Assembly: GCA_963636105.1 (NCBI GenBank)
Contig: CAVHIG010000043.1
Location: 1 to 17,188 of the forward strand
Reading direction: 5' to 3'
DNA from: CAVHIG01 sp963636105
Lineage (GTDB): Bacteria; Bacillota; Clostridia; Peptostreptococcales; Anaerovoracaceae
DNA: 17,188 bases
The notes beneath the pieces are model-generated. The model saw only the letters and a program-made list of their open reading frames with translations, had not been told where the DNA came from and did not search any database. Of this stretch, positions 1 to 6,674 are shown piece after piece (the stretch's first letter is position 1; each line of letters begins with the position of its first letter). A program made the translations under genes and the position numbers.

Positions 1-69
1 GAACACCAGGCCAAAGACAGGTGTTGCCCCAAAGCTTCAAGGTCATGTGAGTTTGAAAAAGTATACTTT

Positions 70-75
70 TATAAT
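70..75 (+). promoter_or_regulatory. possible -10 box for the AI-2E-type gene
   Basis: A perfect TATAAT lies 44 bp before the preferred start codon at 119. A TTGAAA at 53-58 is only 11 bp upstream, too close to be its -35, and no good hexamer sits at 16-18 bp. If this box is used, transcription would start near 82, which would leave the in-frame ATG at 86 almost leaderless and supports the start at 119. This is weak, motif-only evidence. Confidence 0.3.
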
Positions 76-118
76 TTAAAAAAACATGGGTATGTATTAT
101 TTAAAAGAGGACAAAACA

Positions 119-1489
119 ATGAATGGGCGATATGAGCATGTAAAACAGATCTCTTTGGGAGGAAATAAGAGCAAAACCGGGGATGTTGCGGGAGACTGCG
201 CGCAAAGCACTGCGCAGGGCAGTTTCCGCGGCGAAGAAAAAGGCGACTCCAAGGCTAGCGAAGCTTTTGCAGGTGTGAATGGCAGCTCGGGAAATTTGGA
301 CGGCTCGCAGGACAAAAAGGGCAAGATAATTTCTATTGTCGTGCTCATTGTCATGCTTTTGACCATTTGGTATATGCTGGATGTTGTGCTCTTGACATTT
401 ATACTTACCTTTATCTTCCATTCGTTGATGGAAAAATTGGATAAAATTTTCAAAAATTTCTTTTTCTTGCATTTGCCGGGCATAATTCTTTTGCTTTTGA
501 GCTATACCGTGGGGATTACCTTCCTGGTGCTCATTTTGGCGAAGGGCGTGCCGCAGATTATCGGGCAGATTACCGATTTTGGCAATATGCTTATGAATTT
601 CGACGTAAACGTAGTCTACTCGGCGCTCAACCCAATGCTGGCGTCGGCGCTTGCCTATGTGGATTGGCAGTCGTATCTGAGCCTTGCCGGAAGCTTCATC
701 GCAACATATGCCACGAAGCTGGGCGCACTCAGCGTAAATTTCTTTATAGCCTTGATTCTGAGCTTTGTCATCATAGCGGAGAAGGGCAAAATCAAGCGTT
801 TTGGCGAAAATCTCGGGCAAAGCAAGGCGGCCTTTGTCTATAAATATTTCATGGAATACGGCAAAATTTTCGTAAACACCTTCGCAATGGTGATGAAGGT
901 GCAGGTTATCATCGCCACAGTAAACGCGGTTCTTTCGATGATAATGCTGAAAATCATCGGCTTTGAGACCGTGCTCGGGCTTGGACTCATGATCTTCATC
1001 CTTGGCCTGGTACCGGTCGCCGGCGTGATCATCTCGCTGTTTCCGCTGTGCATCATCGCCTTTACGCTGGGCGGGCTCAAGATGGTGGCTGAGGTCATAT
1101 TGATGATTTTGCTGCTTCATGCGCTGGAGGCCTATGTGCTCAATCCGAAGCTTATGGCCACGCATACGAAGCTGCCCGTGTGCCTTGTATTTATTGTGCT
1201 TCTTGTCGGACAGCACTATCTGGGAGTCTGGGGACTTCTTGTGGGTGTGCCGATTTTCATCTTCCTGATGATTGCGCTGAATGTGGATTATCAGGTGGAC
1301 GGCGACAGTGAGGAGAAGCAGGAGCGGAAACGGCGGAGGCAGGCGAGGAAGCGTCGGCGTGTTTCGGCTGCGGCGCTTGAGAAGGATGGCAAGGTCTTGG
1401 AGGTCTCTGCGGAAACGGCGGAGGCCAGGGGAGAAGATGAGGCCGGGGAAACTGCGGAGAAGACCGGAGCGGGAGAGAAAGCCTGCTAA
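119..1489 (+). CDS. AI-2E/PerM family (UPF0118) membrane protein
   Basis: A polytopic inner-membrane protein of the AI-2E/PerM family. Members are proposed small-molecule or ion exporters, and the substrate cannot be told from sequence. I chose the ATG at 119 (456 aa) over an in-frame ATG at 86 because AGAGG at 106-110 is spaced 8 nt from it. About 68 hydrophilic Ser/Gly/Lys-rich residues come first, then a run of hydrophobic helices. The family signature near the end is clear: an NPKLMA-type motif followed by LVGQHYLGVWGLLVGVPIF. After the last helix comes a highly basic stretch (KRRRQARKRRR) and an acidic Ala/Glu-rich tail to the stop. Family members are usually about 350-380 aa, so both termini are extended. 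The last codons lie in the first unit of an 84-bp tandem repeat. The next gene on the same strand is 227 bp away. The family call is firm; the transported compound is unknown. Confidence 0.88.
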   Translation: MNGRYEHVKQISLGGNKSKTGDVAGDCAQSTAQGSFRGEEKGDSKASEAFAGVNGSSGNLDGSQDKKGKIISIVVLIVMLLTIWYMLDVVLLTFILTFIFHSLMEKLDKIFKNFFFLHLPGIILLLLSYTVGITFLVLILAKGVPQIIGQITDFGNMLMNFDVNVVYSALNPMLASALAYVDWQSYLSLAGSFIATYATKLGALSVNFFIALILSFVIIAEKGKIKRFGENLGQSKAAFVYKYFMEYGKIFVNTFAMVMKVQVIIATVNAVLSMIMLKIIGFETVLGLGLMIFILGLVPVAGVIISLFPLCIIAFTLGGLKMVAEVILMILLLHALEAYVLNPKLMATHTKLPVCLVFIVLLVGQHYLGVWGLLVGVPIFIFLMIALNVDYQVDGDSEEKQERKRRRQARKRRRVSAAALEKDGKVLEVSAETAEARGEDEAGETAEKTGAGEKAC

Positions 1490-1622
1490 AACGGCTAAAG
1501 CTGGTCTCGGAAGCTGAAGTTTGAGGCTGGGAAAACTGCGGAGAAGACCGGAGCGGGAGAGAAAGGCTGCTAAAACGGCTAAAGCTGGGCTCGGAAGCTG
1601 AAGTTTGAGGCTGGGAAAGCTG
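1438..1622 (+). repeat. 84-bp tandem repeat across the end of the AI-2E-type gene
   Basis: Two near-identical 84-bp units (1438-1521 and 1522-1605) are followed by the start of a third (from 1606). Each begins TGAGGC(C/T)GGGGAAACTG or close to it. The gene's TAA (1487-1489) lies inside unit 1, so the repeat covers the last codons and about 130 bp of spacer. The period is a multiple of three. A diverged copy of the coding segment 1381-1432, including GAAACGGCGGAGGCCAGGGG, reappears at 1621-1663, so a larger stretch was probably duplicated earlier. Confidence 0.9.
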
Positions 1623-1669
1623 GAGGAGATGGCTTAGAGTCTGAAACGGCGGAGGCCAGGGGAAAGGAA

Positions 1670-1692
1670 GCATTTCGTTTGAAACGAAATGC
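1670..1692. promoter_or_regulatory. perfect dyad in the fic leader (operator or hairpin candidate)
   Basis: GCATTTCGTTT (1670-1680) and AAACGAAATGC (1682-1692) are perfect 11-bp arms around one central base. The dyad ends 24 bp before the Fic start codon and 10 bp before its GGAGG (1703-1707). There is no T-run after it, so it is not a typical terminator. It could be a repressor operator or an RNA hairpin close to the ribosome binding site. No DNA-binding regulator is encoded nearby to pair with it. Confidence 0.6.
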
Positions 1693-1716
1693 AATTGGGA
1701 ATTTGGAGGCTGCGAT

Positions 1717-2322
1717 ATGGCACTTGATAATAAATTGGGTCTGACAAGTTCCGCGGAGCTTGCCTGCGAAGAAGAGCGCATCAGCAAGAAAAAAGCACTC
1801 GAGCTTTTTGAAAATGGCATGCTCGATAAATTGGAAGCGGGCAAATTTTCCGCTCTCAAGGCGATTCACAAATATCTTTTTGATGAAATCTACGACTTTG
1901 CCGGGGAAATAAGAAATGTGAATCTCTCCAAGGGCAACTTCAGATTCGCTCCTTTGATCTACCTCGAAGCGGCACTTGCAAACATTGATAAAATGCCGCA
2001 ATCTACATTCGATGAGATTGTCGAAAAATACGTGGAGATGAATGTTGCTCATCCCTTCAGAGAAGGAAACGGGCGCGCTACCCGCATATGGCTCGACCTT
2101 ATGTTCAAAACCGAGCTTCATAAGGTCGTTGATTGGAGCGGGATTGATAAGGAAGATTATCTTCTCGCGATGGAGCGCAGTCCGATAAGAGATATTGAGA
2201 TAAAGGTATTATTGAAGGCAGCCCTGACTGATGAGATTGATAGCCGTGAGGTCTACATGAAAGGCATCGACCACAGCTACTACTATGAGGGATATGTGAC
2301 TTTCAAGACGGAAGAATTATGA
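1717..2322 (+). CDS. class III Fic protein, AMP-transferase with C-terminal autoinhibition
   Basis: A 201-aa single-domain Fic protein, predicted to transfer AMP from ATP to a hydroxyl side chain of a target protein in the cytoplasm. The complete active-site motif HPFREGNGRATR is at residues 112-123: catalytic H112, metal-binding E116 and phosphate-binding R120 and R123. Near the C-terminus, SYYYEG at 187-192 matches the inhibitory [S/T]xxxE[G/N] motif. Its position after the Fic core makes this a class III enzyme that restrains itself, which explains why no separate antitoxin gene is present. From memory, the order of blocks (RYLF-like, YDFAGEIR, FRFA, AMERSP, GI.HSYYYEGY) closely resembles Neisseria NmFic, where the tyrosine after the inhibitory serine is automodified; Y188 is the equivalent here. 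NmFic-type enzymes can target DNA gyrase B, but the target here is inferred only. GGAGG at 1703-1707 supports the start. Confidence 0.93.
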   Translation: MALDNKLGLTSSAELACEEERISKKKALELFENGMLDKLEAGKFSALKAIHKYLFDEIYDFAGEIRNVNLSKGNFRFAPLIYLEAALANIDKMPQSTFDEIVEKYVEMNVAHPFREGNGRATRIWLDLMFKTELHKVVDWSGIDKEDYLLAMERSPIRDIEIKVLLKAALTDEIDSREVYMKGIDHSYYYEGYVTFKTEEL

Positions 2323-2380
2323 TGCTTGAAAGCTTTTTATATGGCAGGTTTGCCGGTAAAATGCGGAGGAAGGACAAGAG

Positions 2381-4129
2381 ATGGATATATATATAATAGG
2401 AGGCGGGGCGGCCGGCCTCGCTGCGGCTATTTCGGCGGGGCGGCAGGTAACTGCCGCCTTATTTGATAAAAAAGAAAATAACGGTGCGGCTGGAGGGACT
2501 GGAGATGCAAAGCTTGCGGCTGGCGGGACTGGAGAGGTACGCATACATATATTGGAAAAAAAGGAAGCTGCGGGCAGAAAGCTGCTCGCGACCGGAAATG
2601 GGCGCTGCAATTTTACAAATTATACCTGTGACCACGCGAAAGAGATCCTGAAGTTTTTTTATTCGATCGGCGTGATTGCAAGGAAGGAGGAAGAAGGACG
2701 CGTCTATCCTTACTGCGGGCAGGCCTCTGCCGTGCTTGCGGCGCTCGAAAGGGAGTGCGCAAGGCTCGGAGTGGATATTTTGACCGGAGTTACTGTGGAT
2801 AAGATAGAAGTAGTGCAGCTTGAGCGCTTGGGTGTCAGCAGTAAGTGTATGGCGAGCGGCACTGCGCGTATGAATAGCTTTGAGTCACAAATGACTGGCG
2901 GGTTAAATAATGTAGATAGTTTAAAGGTTTCAGAATTTGACATTTGGAATGAAGATCTGAATTTGCCGGAATGTAGTTCGGTAGGCGGGCAGAACAGCGG
3001 GTTTTGGATATATGCGACGGATGCGAAGGGCAAAAAGCGGAAGCTAAAGGCGGATAAGGTCCTTCTTGCGACCGGAGGCAAGGCAGGTGCGCAGTTTGGC
3101 TGCACGGGCGACGGCTACAAGTGGGCAAAAGGATTCGGACATACGATAAATACTGTATTTCCTGTGCTCACTCCGATAGAATGCGCGGCTGATATGGCAG
3201 CTTTGAAGGGTGTGCGCGCAAGAGGGAAGGCAGCTCTTTACAAAAATGGAAAGCTTCTTGCCGAGGAGAATGGCGAGATACAATTTTTGGAGGACGGCCT
3301 TTCCGGAATTTGTATTTTCAATCTCAGTAGGTTTTTGAAGAAAGAGACTAGCGGAGAATGCCGAAGCAAGAGCCGGGCAGAAGGCTGCGGTCAGCCTGGA
3401 AATGATTCCCTAAGCGGGAGATGTCGAGATAAAAAGGAGAGCTGTTTAGGGAACGGCAGTACGGGTTTTGAAAACTACGAGATAAGGCTTGACCTGGCGC
3501 CGGATTTCAATACAAGCATTCTTTGGATGGTACTTAAGGAAAATCCTGCCTCCATAGAAAGCCTGGTCCCGAAAAAGCTGGCGGAGTATCTGCTAAGGCG
3601 AATTGAAAAGAAATTGTTAAAGCAGGAAGAATATCCGGAAAGACAGCTTGAGAGAGGGGCGGCAAAGCAGATAAATAATCAGGCAGGGCGGTCTGACAGA
3701 GAATCTATAGGGCAGTCTGACAGCGAACCTATGATTGCAAAATCTTACAAAAATGTAACTAAAAAGAACTCAACTTCTTTTAATATAGATGAAAACGTAA
3801 AGAGCACGATGTGTGAGGGTGCATCTTTATTTAAGAAAACAGAATATGTGGAAAATGTTGACGCTATGGCAGACAGACTTGCGGAGCTTTTGAAGTGCTG
3901 CACATTTCGTGTAAAGGGCGCAAAGGGCTGGAAGAATGCCCAGGTGACCGCGGGCGGCGTGGCACTTGACGAGATTGATATGAATACGATGCAATCCCGC
4001 AAAGTGAAGGGGCTTTTCTTTGCGGGCGAAATCATTGATTTTGACGGGCCGTGCGGAGGCTATAATCTGCAAAACGCATGGGAGACCGGAATAAAAGCGG
4101 GAAAGGCAATGGCGGAAAATGCGGGATAA
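2381..4129 (+). CDS. HI0933/TIGR00275 family FAD-dependent oxidoreductase with insertions
   Basis: A predicted cytoplasmic flavoprotein related to the YhiN/HI0933 group, often annotated as 'aminoacetone oxidase family' or BaiN-like; the true substrate is not known. Conserved blocks are intact: the FAD dinucleotide motif GGGAAG (7-12), the FAD-ribose acidic residue in LEKK (E59), GRKLLATGNGRCNFTN (65-80), an ATGGKAG...GCTGDGYKWA block, a VTAGGVALDEID block and the C-terminal CGGYNLQNAWETG. The protein has 582 aa where relatives have about 400-420. The excess is in four hydrophilic segments, at roughly residues 22-52, 147-206, 322-365 and 414-487. The first lies inside the Rossmann unit, between the GxGxxG helix and the strand ending at E59. 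Two of these segments hold short tandem repeats. Strong GGAGGAAGG at 2365-2373. It lies 58 bp after fic on the same strand. No stop or frameshift interrupts it, so it is probably functional. Confidence 0.88.
   Translation: MDIYIIGGGAAGLAAAISAGRQVTAALFDKKENNGAAGGTGDAKLAAGGTGEVRIHILEKKEAAGRKLLATGNGRCNFTNYTCDHAKEILKFFYSIGVIARKEEEGRVYPYCGQASAVLAALERECARLGVDILTGVTVDKIEVVQLERLGVSSKCMASGTARMNSFESQMTGGLNNVDSLKVSEFDIWNEDLNLPECSSVGGQNSGFWIYATDAKGKKRKLKADKVLLATGGKAGAQFGCTGDGYKWAKGFGHTINTVFPVLTPIECAADMAALKGVRARGKAALYKNGKLLAEENGEIQFLEDGLSGICIFNLSRFLKKETSGECRSKSRAEGCGQPGNDSLSGRCRDKKESCLGNGSTGFENYEIRLDLAPDFNTSILWMVLKENPASIESLVPKKLAEYLLRRIEKKLLKQEEYPERQLERGAAKQINNQAGRSDRESIGQSDSEPMIAKSYKNVTKKNSTSFNIDENVKSTMCEGASLFKKTEYVENVDAMADRLAELLKCCTFRVKGAKGWKNAQVTAGGVALDEIDMNTMQSRKVKGLFFAGEIIDFDGPCGGYNLQNAWETGIKAGKAMAENAG
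2485..2535 (+). repeat. 30-bp in-frame direct repeat in the first insertion of the HI0933-type gene
   Basis: TGCGGCTGG(A/C)GGGACTGGAGA occurs at 2485-2505 and again at 2515-2535, with one mismatch in 21 bp and a 30-bp (10-codon) period. It encodes the duplicated GAAGGTGDAKLAAGGTGE stretch in the Rossmann-fold insertion. Confidence 0.85.
3686..3733 (+). repeat. 24-bp in-frame tandem repeat in the fourth insertion of the HI0933-type gene
   Basis: Units 3686-3709 and 3710-3733 share GGGC(G/A)GTCTGACAG and encode GRSDRESI followed by GQSDSEPM. The period is 8 codons. It falls inside a hydrophilic segment absent from ordinary family members. Confidence 0.8.
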
Positions 4130-4203
4130 AAGCGGGAAAAGCAATGGCGGAAAATGTGGAAAAAAAGTAGAAAAGGCAATGGCGGAAAATGCGGGATAAA
4201 AGT
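4091..4203 (+). repeat. 35-bp tandem repeat across the end of the HI0933-type gene
   Basis: Three units (4091-4125, 4126-4160, 4161-4195) and the start of a fourth (4196-4203) each contain GCAATGGCGGAAAATG (at 4106, 4141 and 4176). Unit 1 encodes the last residues IKAGKAMAENAG. The stop TAA at 4127-4129 is formed at the junction with unit 2, and the later units are untranslated. Because 35 is not a multiple of three, each extra unit would shift frame. Confidence 0.92.
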
Positions 4204-4286
4204 TAGAACGTAAAGCGGAACTAAAAAACGGATAATTATGTCAAAGGAGCAGAGACAGCGGATAGAAGCAGAGATAGGAAATATAT

Positions 4287-6269
4287 ATGTACAGAATACA
4301 CGAATTGAAATTGAAAATAGGCGAGGATAAGGGCGTCCTCGTGAAAAAGATAGAAAAGCTCATAGGAGTTCCTGTAAAATCATGGAAGATAGTTCGAGAG
4401 TCGATAGATGCGAGGGATAAAGGCGATATTCGCTATGTATATACTGTTGATTTTGAGGCGGATATACCTGACGGAAAAGCCGAGGTAAAAGCTGACAGAA
4501 AAGTTGAGGGAAAAGCCGAGGTAAAAGCTGACAGAAAAGTTGAGAGAAAAGCCGAGGTAAAAGCTGACAGAAAAGTTGACGGAAAAGCCGAGGTAAAAAT
4601 TGCAAATACAGGAAAAAACAGAAAGGAAATAGAAGGGCTTGGAGGCCGGCCGGACAGCTTCAAAATCGGCAGATATAAGGTGGAGCTTGCGCCGGATGTG
4701 AGTTATGTATATCCGGTGCCGGGTGGAAAATTCCGATCGGATAATGTGGCGGCAGGCGGGGGAGTCCGGGCGGCAAAGATGCCGCTAAGGCCGGTGGTAG
4801 TCGGTTTCGGGCCGTGCGGCATGTTTGCCGCGTTGCTTTTGGCGGAGATGGGTTACAGGCCTGTCGTATTAGAGCGTGGTAAGCGGGTGGAGGATCGAGT
4901 CAGGGACGTGCAGGCGTTCTGGTCAGGCGCCGCCCTGAATCCTGAGTCGAATGTGCAGTTTGGAGAGGGCGGCGCGGGGACGTTTTCGGACGGAAAGCTT
5001 ACGACGCAGATCAAGGACAGGCGGATCCGGAAGGTTTTGGAGGAATTTTCCAAAGCTGGAGGCGGTGAGGAGTTATTATACAAGCAAAAGCCTCATATCG
5101 GTACGGATGTGCTGCGCGTGATAGTAAAGAATATTCGCGAAAAAATAATCGCAAATGGCGGTGAGATACGCTTCGAAAGCCGCATGAGCGGGATTAGGCT
5201 CGAAAACAGCGCAGTTTCCGCGGTAGAGGTGAATGGCGGCAGCGGCCGCGGCGGTTATACCCTCGACACCTGCGTCCTCATCACGGCGATAGGTCACAGC
5301 GCGCGGGATACGTTTAGGATGCTTTACGAGAAGGGTCTGCCGATGCAGCAAAAGCCGTTTTCGATAGGCGTGCGCATAGAGCATCCGCAGGAGCTTATAA
5401 ATAAGGCACAATACGGCAGGCAGGATATAGGTGCGGCGGATTATAAGCTGTCATATCATTGCAAAAATGGAAGAGGCGTGTACACCTTTTGCATGTGCCC
5501 GGGCGGAGAGGTGATAAAGGCGGCCTCGCAGGAGGGCTTGACTGTCACAAATGGCATGAGTTACAGTGCGCGTGACGGAAGGTTTGCAAATAGCGGGCTT
5601 TTGGTGGATGTGCGTACTTCGGACTTTGCGTCGGAGGATCCGCTTGCGGGAGTGGAATTTCAGGAAAAATATGAGAGATTGGCCTTTGAAAACGGCGGCG
5701 GAAATTACGAGCTTCCGACTACTACCTGGGGCGAATTTCGAGACTCGTATTATAAAAGGAATGCAGCAGATAAAAGCGTGCTTGCAAGAGGAGCGGATCC
5801 AGCAGATAAATCCGCCCCTATGAATGGAGCAGCTGCTGTAGAAAAAGCGGATTTAAAACAGACTGCGTCTTCAAATTCGACTGTTGATTCGGGAAAGCAG
5901 CTTATGTCTGAAAAATCGGTAGCGATTTCACAAAAACCGCTTATATCTGGAAAATCGGTGGTGACTTCACAGAATCCAGTGATAGCCTCCCTTCCTGAAT
6001 TTGCGGCAGAGAGCATTTGCGAGGCGATGCCGCATCTTGGAAGAAAGCTTAAGGGTTTTGACAATCCGGATGCAGTGATGAAGGCGGTGGAGACAAGGAG
6101 CTCTTCGCCGGTAAGGATTTTGCGCGATAGAAGCTTTGAGGCGGAGATAAAAGGAATTTTTCCGGGCGGCGAGGGCGCGGGTTATGCGGGAGGCATCATG
6201 TCGGCAGCCTGCGACGGACTCAGAATTGCAGAGGAAATCATTGGCCGCTACCTGCCGTATGAAGAATAA
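4287..6269 (+). CDS. COG2509-type FAD-dependent dehydrogenase with repeat insertions
   Basis: An uncharacterised NAD(P)/FAD-dependent dehydrogenase of the COG2509 type, predicted cytoplasmic, substrate unknown. Order of blocks: an N-terminal domain typical of the group (IHELKLKIGED, residues 4-14), the dinucleotide motif GFGPCG (173-178) with VVLERGKRVEDR after it, SNVQFGEGGAGTFSDGKL, a GEVIKAASQEGLTVTNGMS block, VETRSSSPVRILRD and the C-terminal GEGAGYAGGIMSAACDGL. Length is 660 aa against about 530-540 for the family as I remember it. The excess sits in two hydrophilic insertions: a Lys/Glu-rich 12-aa repeat (about 63-105), between the N-terminal domain and the FAD fold, and a Ser/Ala/Lys-rich segment (about 490-568) ahead of the conserved C-terminal part. 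AGGA at 4276-4279, spaced 7 nt, supports the start. It follows another flavoprotein of a different family by 157 bp, on the same strand. Confidence 0.88.
   Translation: MYRIHELKLKIGEDKGVLVKKIEKLIGVPVKSWKIVRESIDARDKGDIRYVYTVDFEADIPDGKAEVKADRKVEGKAEVKADRKVERKAEVKADRKVDGKAEVKIANTGKNRKEIEGLGGRPDSFKIGRYKVELAPDVSYVYPVPGGKFRSDNVAAGGGVRAAKMPLRPVVVGFGPCGMFAALLLAEMGYRPVVLERGKRVEDRVRDVQAFWSGAALNPESNVQFGEGGAGTFSDGKLTTQIKDRRIRKVLEEFSKAGGGEELLYKQKPHIGTDVLRVIVKNIREKIIANGGEIRFESRMSGIRLENSAVSAVEVNGGSGRGGYTLDTCVLITAIGHSARDTFRMLYEKGLPMQQKPFSIGVRIEHPQELINKAQYGRQDIGAADYKLSYHCKNGRGVYTFCMCPGGEVIKAASQEGLTVTNGMSYSARDGRFANSGLLVDVRTSDFASEDPLAGVEFQEKYERLAFENGGGNYELPTTTWGEFRDSYYKRNAADKSVLARGADPADKSAPMNGAAAVEKADLKQTASSNSTVDSGKQLMSEKSVAISQKPLISGKSVVTSQNPVIASLPEFAAESICEAMPHLGRKLKGFDNPDAVMKAVETRSSSPVRILRDRSFEAEIKGIFPGGEGAGYAGGIMSAACDGLRIAEEIIGRYLPYEE
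4473..4598 (+). repeat. 36-bp in-frame tandem repeat in the COG2509-type gene
   Basis: Three full units (4473-4508, 4509-4544, 4545-4580) and half of a fourth (4581-4598) start GGAAAAGCCGAGGTAAAA (AGAAAAG in unit 3). They encode (G/R)KAEVKADRKV(E/D), a charged 12-residue repeat likely to form helix or disordered linker. The units are nearly identical, which suggests recent expansion. Confidence 0.95.
5901..5978 (+). repeat. 39-bp in-frame tandem repeat in the COG2509-type gene
   Basis: Two 39-bp units (5901-5939, 5940-5978) encode LMSEKSVAISQKP and LISGKSVVTSQNP at residues 539-564, within the second hydrophilic insertion. They are more diverged than the 36-bp units, so the duplication is probably older. 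Confidence 0.82.
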
Positions 6270-6283
6270 ATTTAAGCTGTGGT

Positions 6284-6478
6284 GCGCAAAAATGTATTTT
6301 TGCGCGGAGATTTTATAAAAGGTACATTTTTGCGAATGCAAAAATGTATTTTCCATAGAAAAAGCCCGGCAGAATACATTTTTTCTACAGGGAAAGTCGT
6401 CTTATGGTTAAAATTGAGCAAAATGGCTTCGCAAAAATGTATTTCTCTCAAAAAAACAGCGTCAGAATACATTTTTGT
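6284..6478. repeat. three-copy array of a 47-48-nt inverted-repeat element
   Basis: Each unit reads GCAAAAATGTATT, about 20 variable bases, then the inverse AATACATTTTT or TACATTTTTGC. Units are at 6286-6333, 6338-6384 and 6431-6477. Units 2 and 3 also share CAGAATACATTTTT and an A5 run in the loop. The motif therefore occurs six times in alternating orientation. Two further perfect pairings exist: 6284-6293 with 6296-6305 (10-bp arms, centre GT) and 6323-6333 with 6338-6348 (11-bp arms, loop GAAT). The array starts 15 bp after the COG2509-type stop codon. It may be a REP-like dispersed repeat, a multiple operator or a structured 3' RNA end. Short open frames across it only reflect the repeats. 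Confidence 0.88.
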
Positions 6479-6602
6479 GGAAGCAAGTCATAATTTGCAT
6501 CCATAAGGGTCGAAAGATATCCTTTTTTTCAACAGTAACGTTCCTGGCGTCTGAACAGCAAAGATAAGAAAAATCCGGCTACTTTTCTACTTCACGGAGG
6601 CA
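6479..6602. other. spacer between the repeat array and the GH26 promoter, nothing recognised
   Basis: No gene or convincing signal was seen here. A T7 run at 6522-6528 follows only a 4-5 bp possible stem (AAGG near 6505 with CCTT), too weak to call a terminator. Confidence 0.5.
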
Positions 6603-6631
6603 TTGACAGAAGAAAGAATTTGCGCTAAAGT
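6603..6631 (+). promoter_or_regulatory. sigma-A-type promoter for the GH26-like gene
   Basis: A perfect TTGACA (6603-6608), a 17-bp spacer and TAAAGT (6626-6631, 4 of 6 to consensus). Transcription would start near 6638, giving a leader of about 37 nt with GGAGG at 6658-6662 before the ATG at 6675. Confidence 0.65.
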
Positions 6632-6674
6632 AACAAGTACTGCTTTTAAGAATATCCGGAGGTAAAAAAATAAA

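Noticed and set aside
2..25. Inverted repeat AACACC/GGTGTT at the window start as a terminator
   Set aside because: Arms are 6 bp, the loop is 12 nt, and no T-run follows.
86..118. Upstream in-frame ATG for the AI-2E-type gene
   Set aside because: It lies only about 11 bp after the possible -10 box and has no ribosome site, while the ATG at 119 has AGAGG spaced 8 nt.
101..1216. Long antisense open frame across the AI-2E-type gene
   Set aside because: It is rich in His, Gln and Arg as expected for the complement of hydrophobic codons, with no domain and no ribosome site.
4238..4330. 30-codon open frame before the COG2509-type gene
   Set aside because: It has no ribosome site and overlaps the start of a well-supported gene in another frame.
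6284..6478. CRISPR array
   Set aside because: Only three units, the conserved part is the outer arms rather than a constant repeat with regular spacers, gaps are uneven (4 and 46 nt), and no cas gene is present.
6279..6506. Small open frames over the inverted-repeat array, both strands
   Set aside because: The repeated peptides (such as QKCIFHRKSPAEYIF and QKCISLKKTASEYIF) only mirror the DNA repeats; no ribosome binding site or domain was found.
6505..6528. Terminator before the GH26-like gene
   Set aside because: There is a T7 run, but the stem is only 4-5 bp and imperfect.
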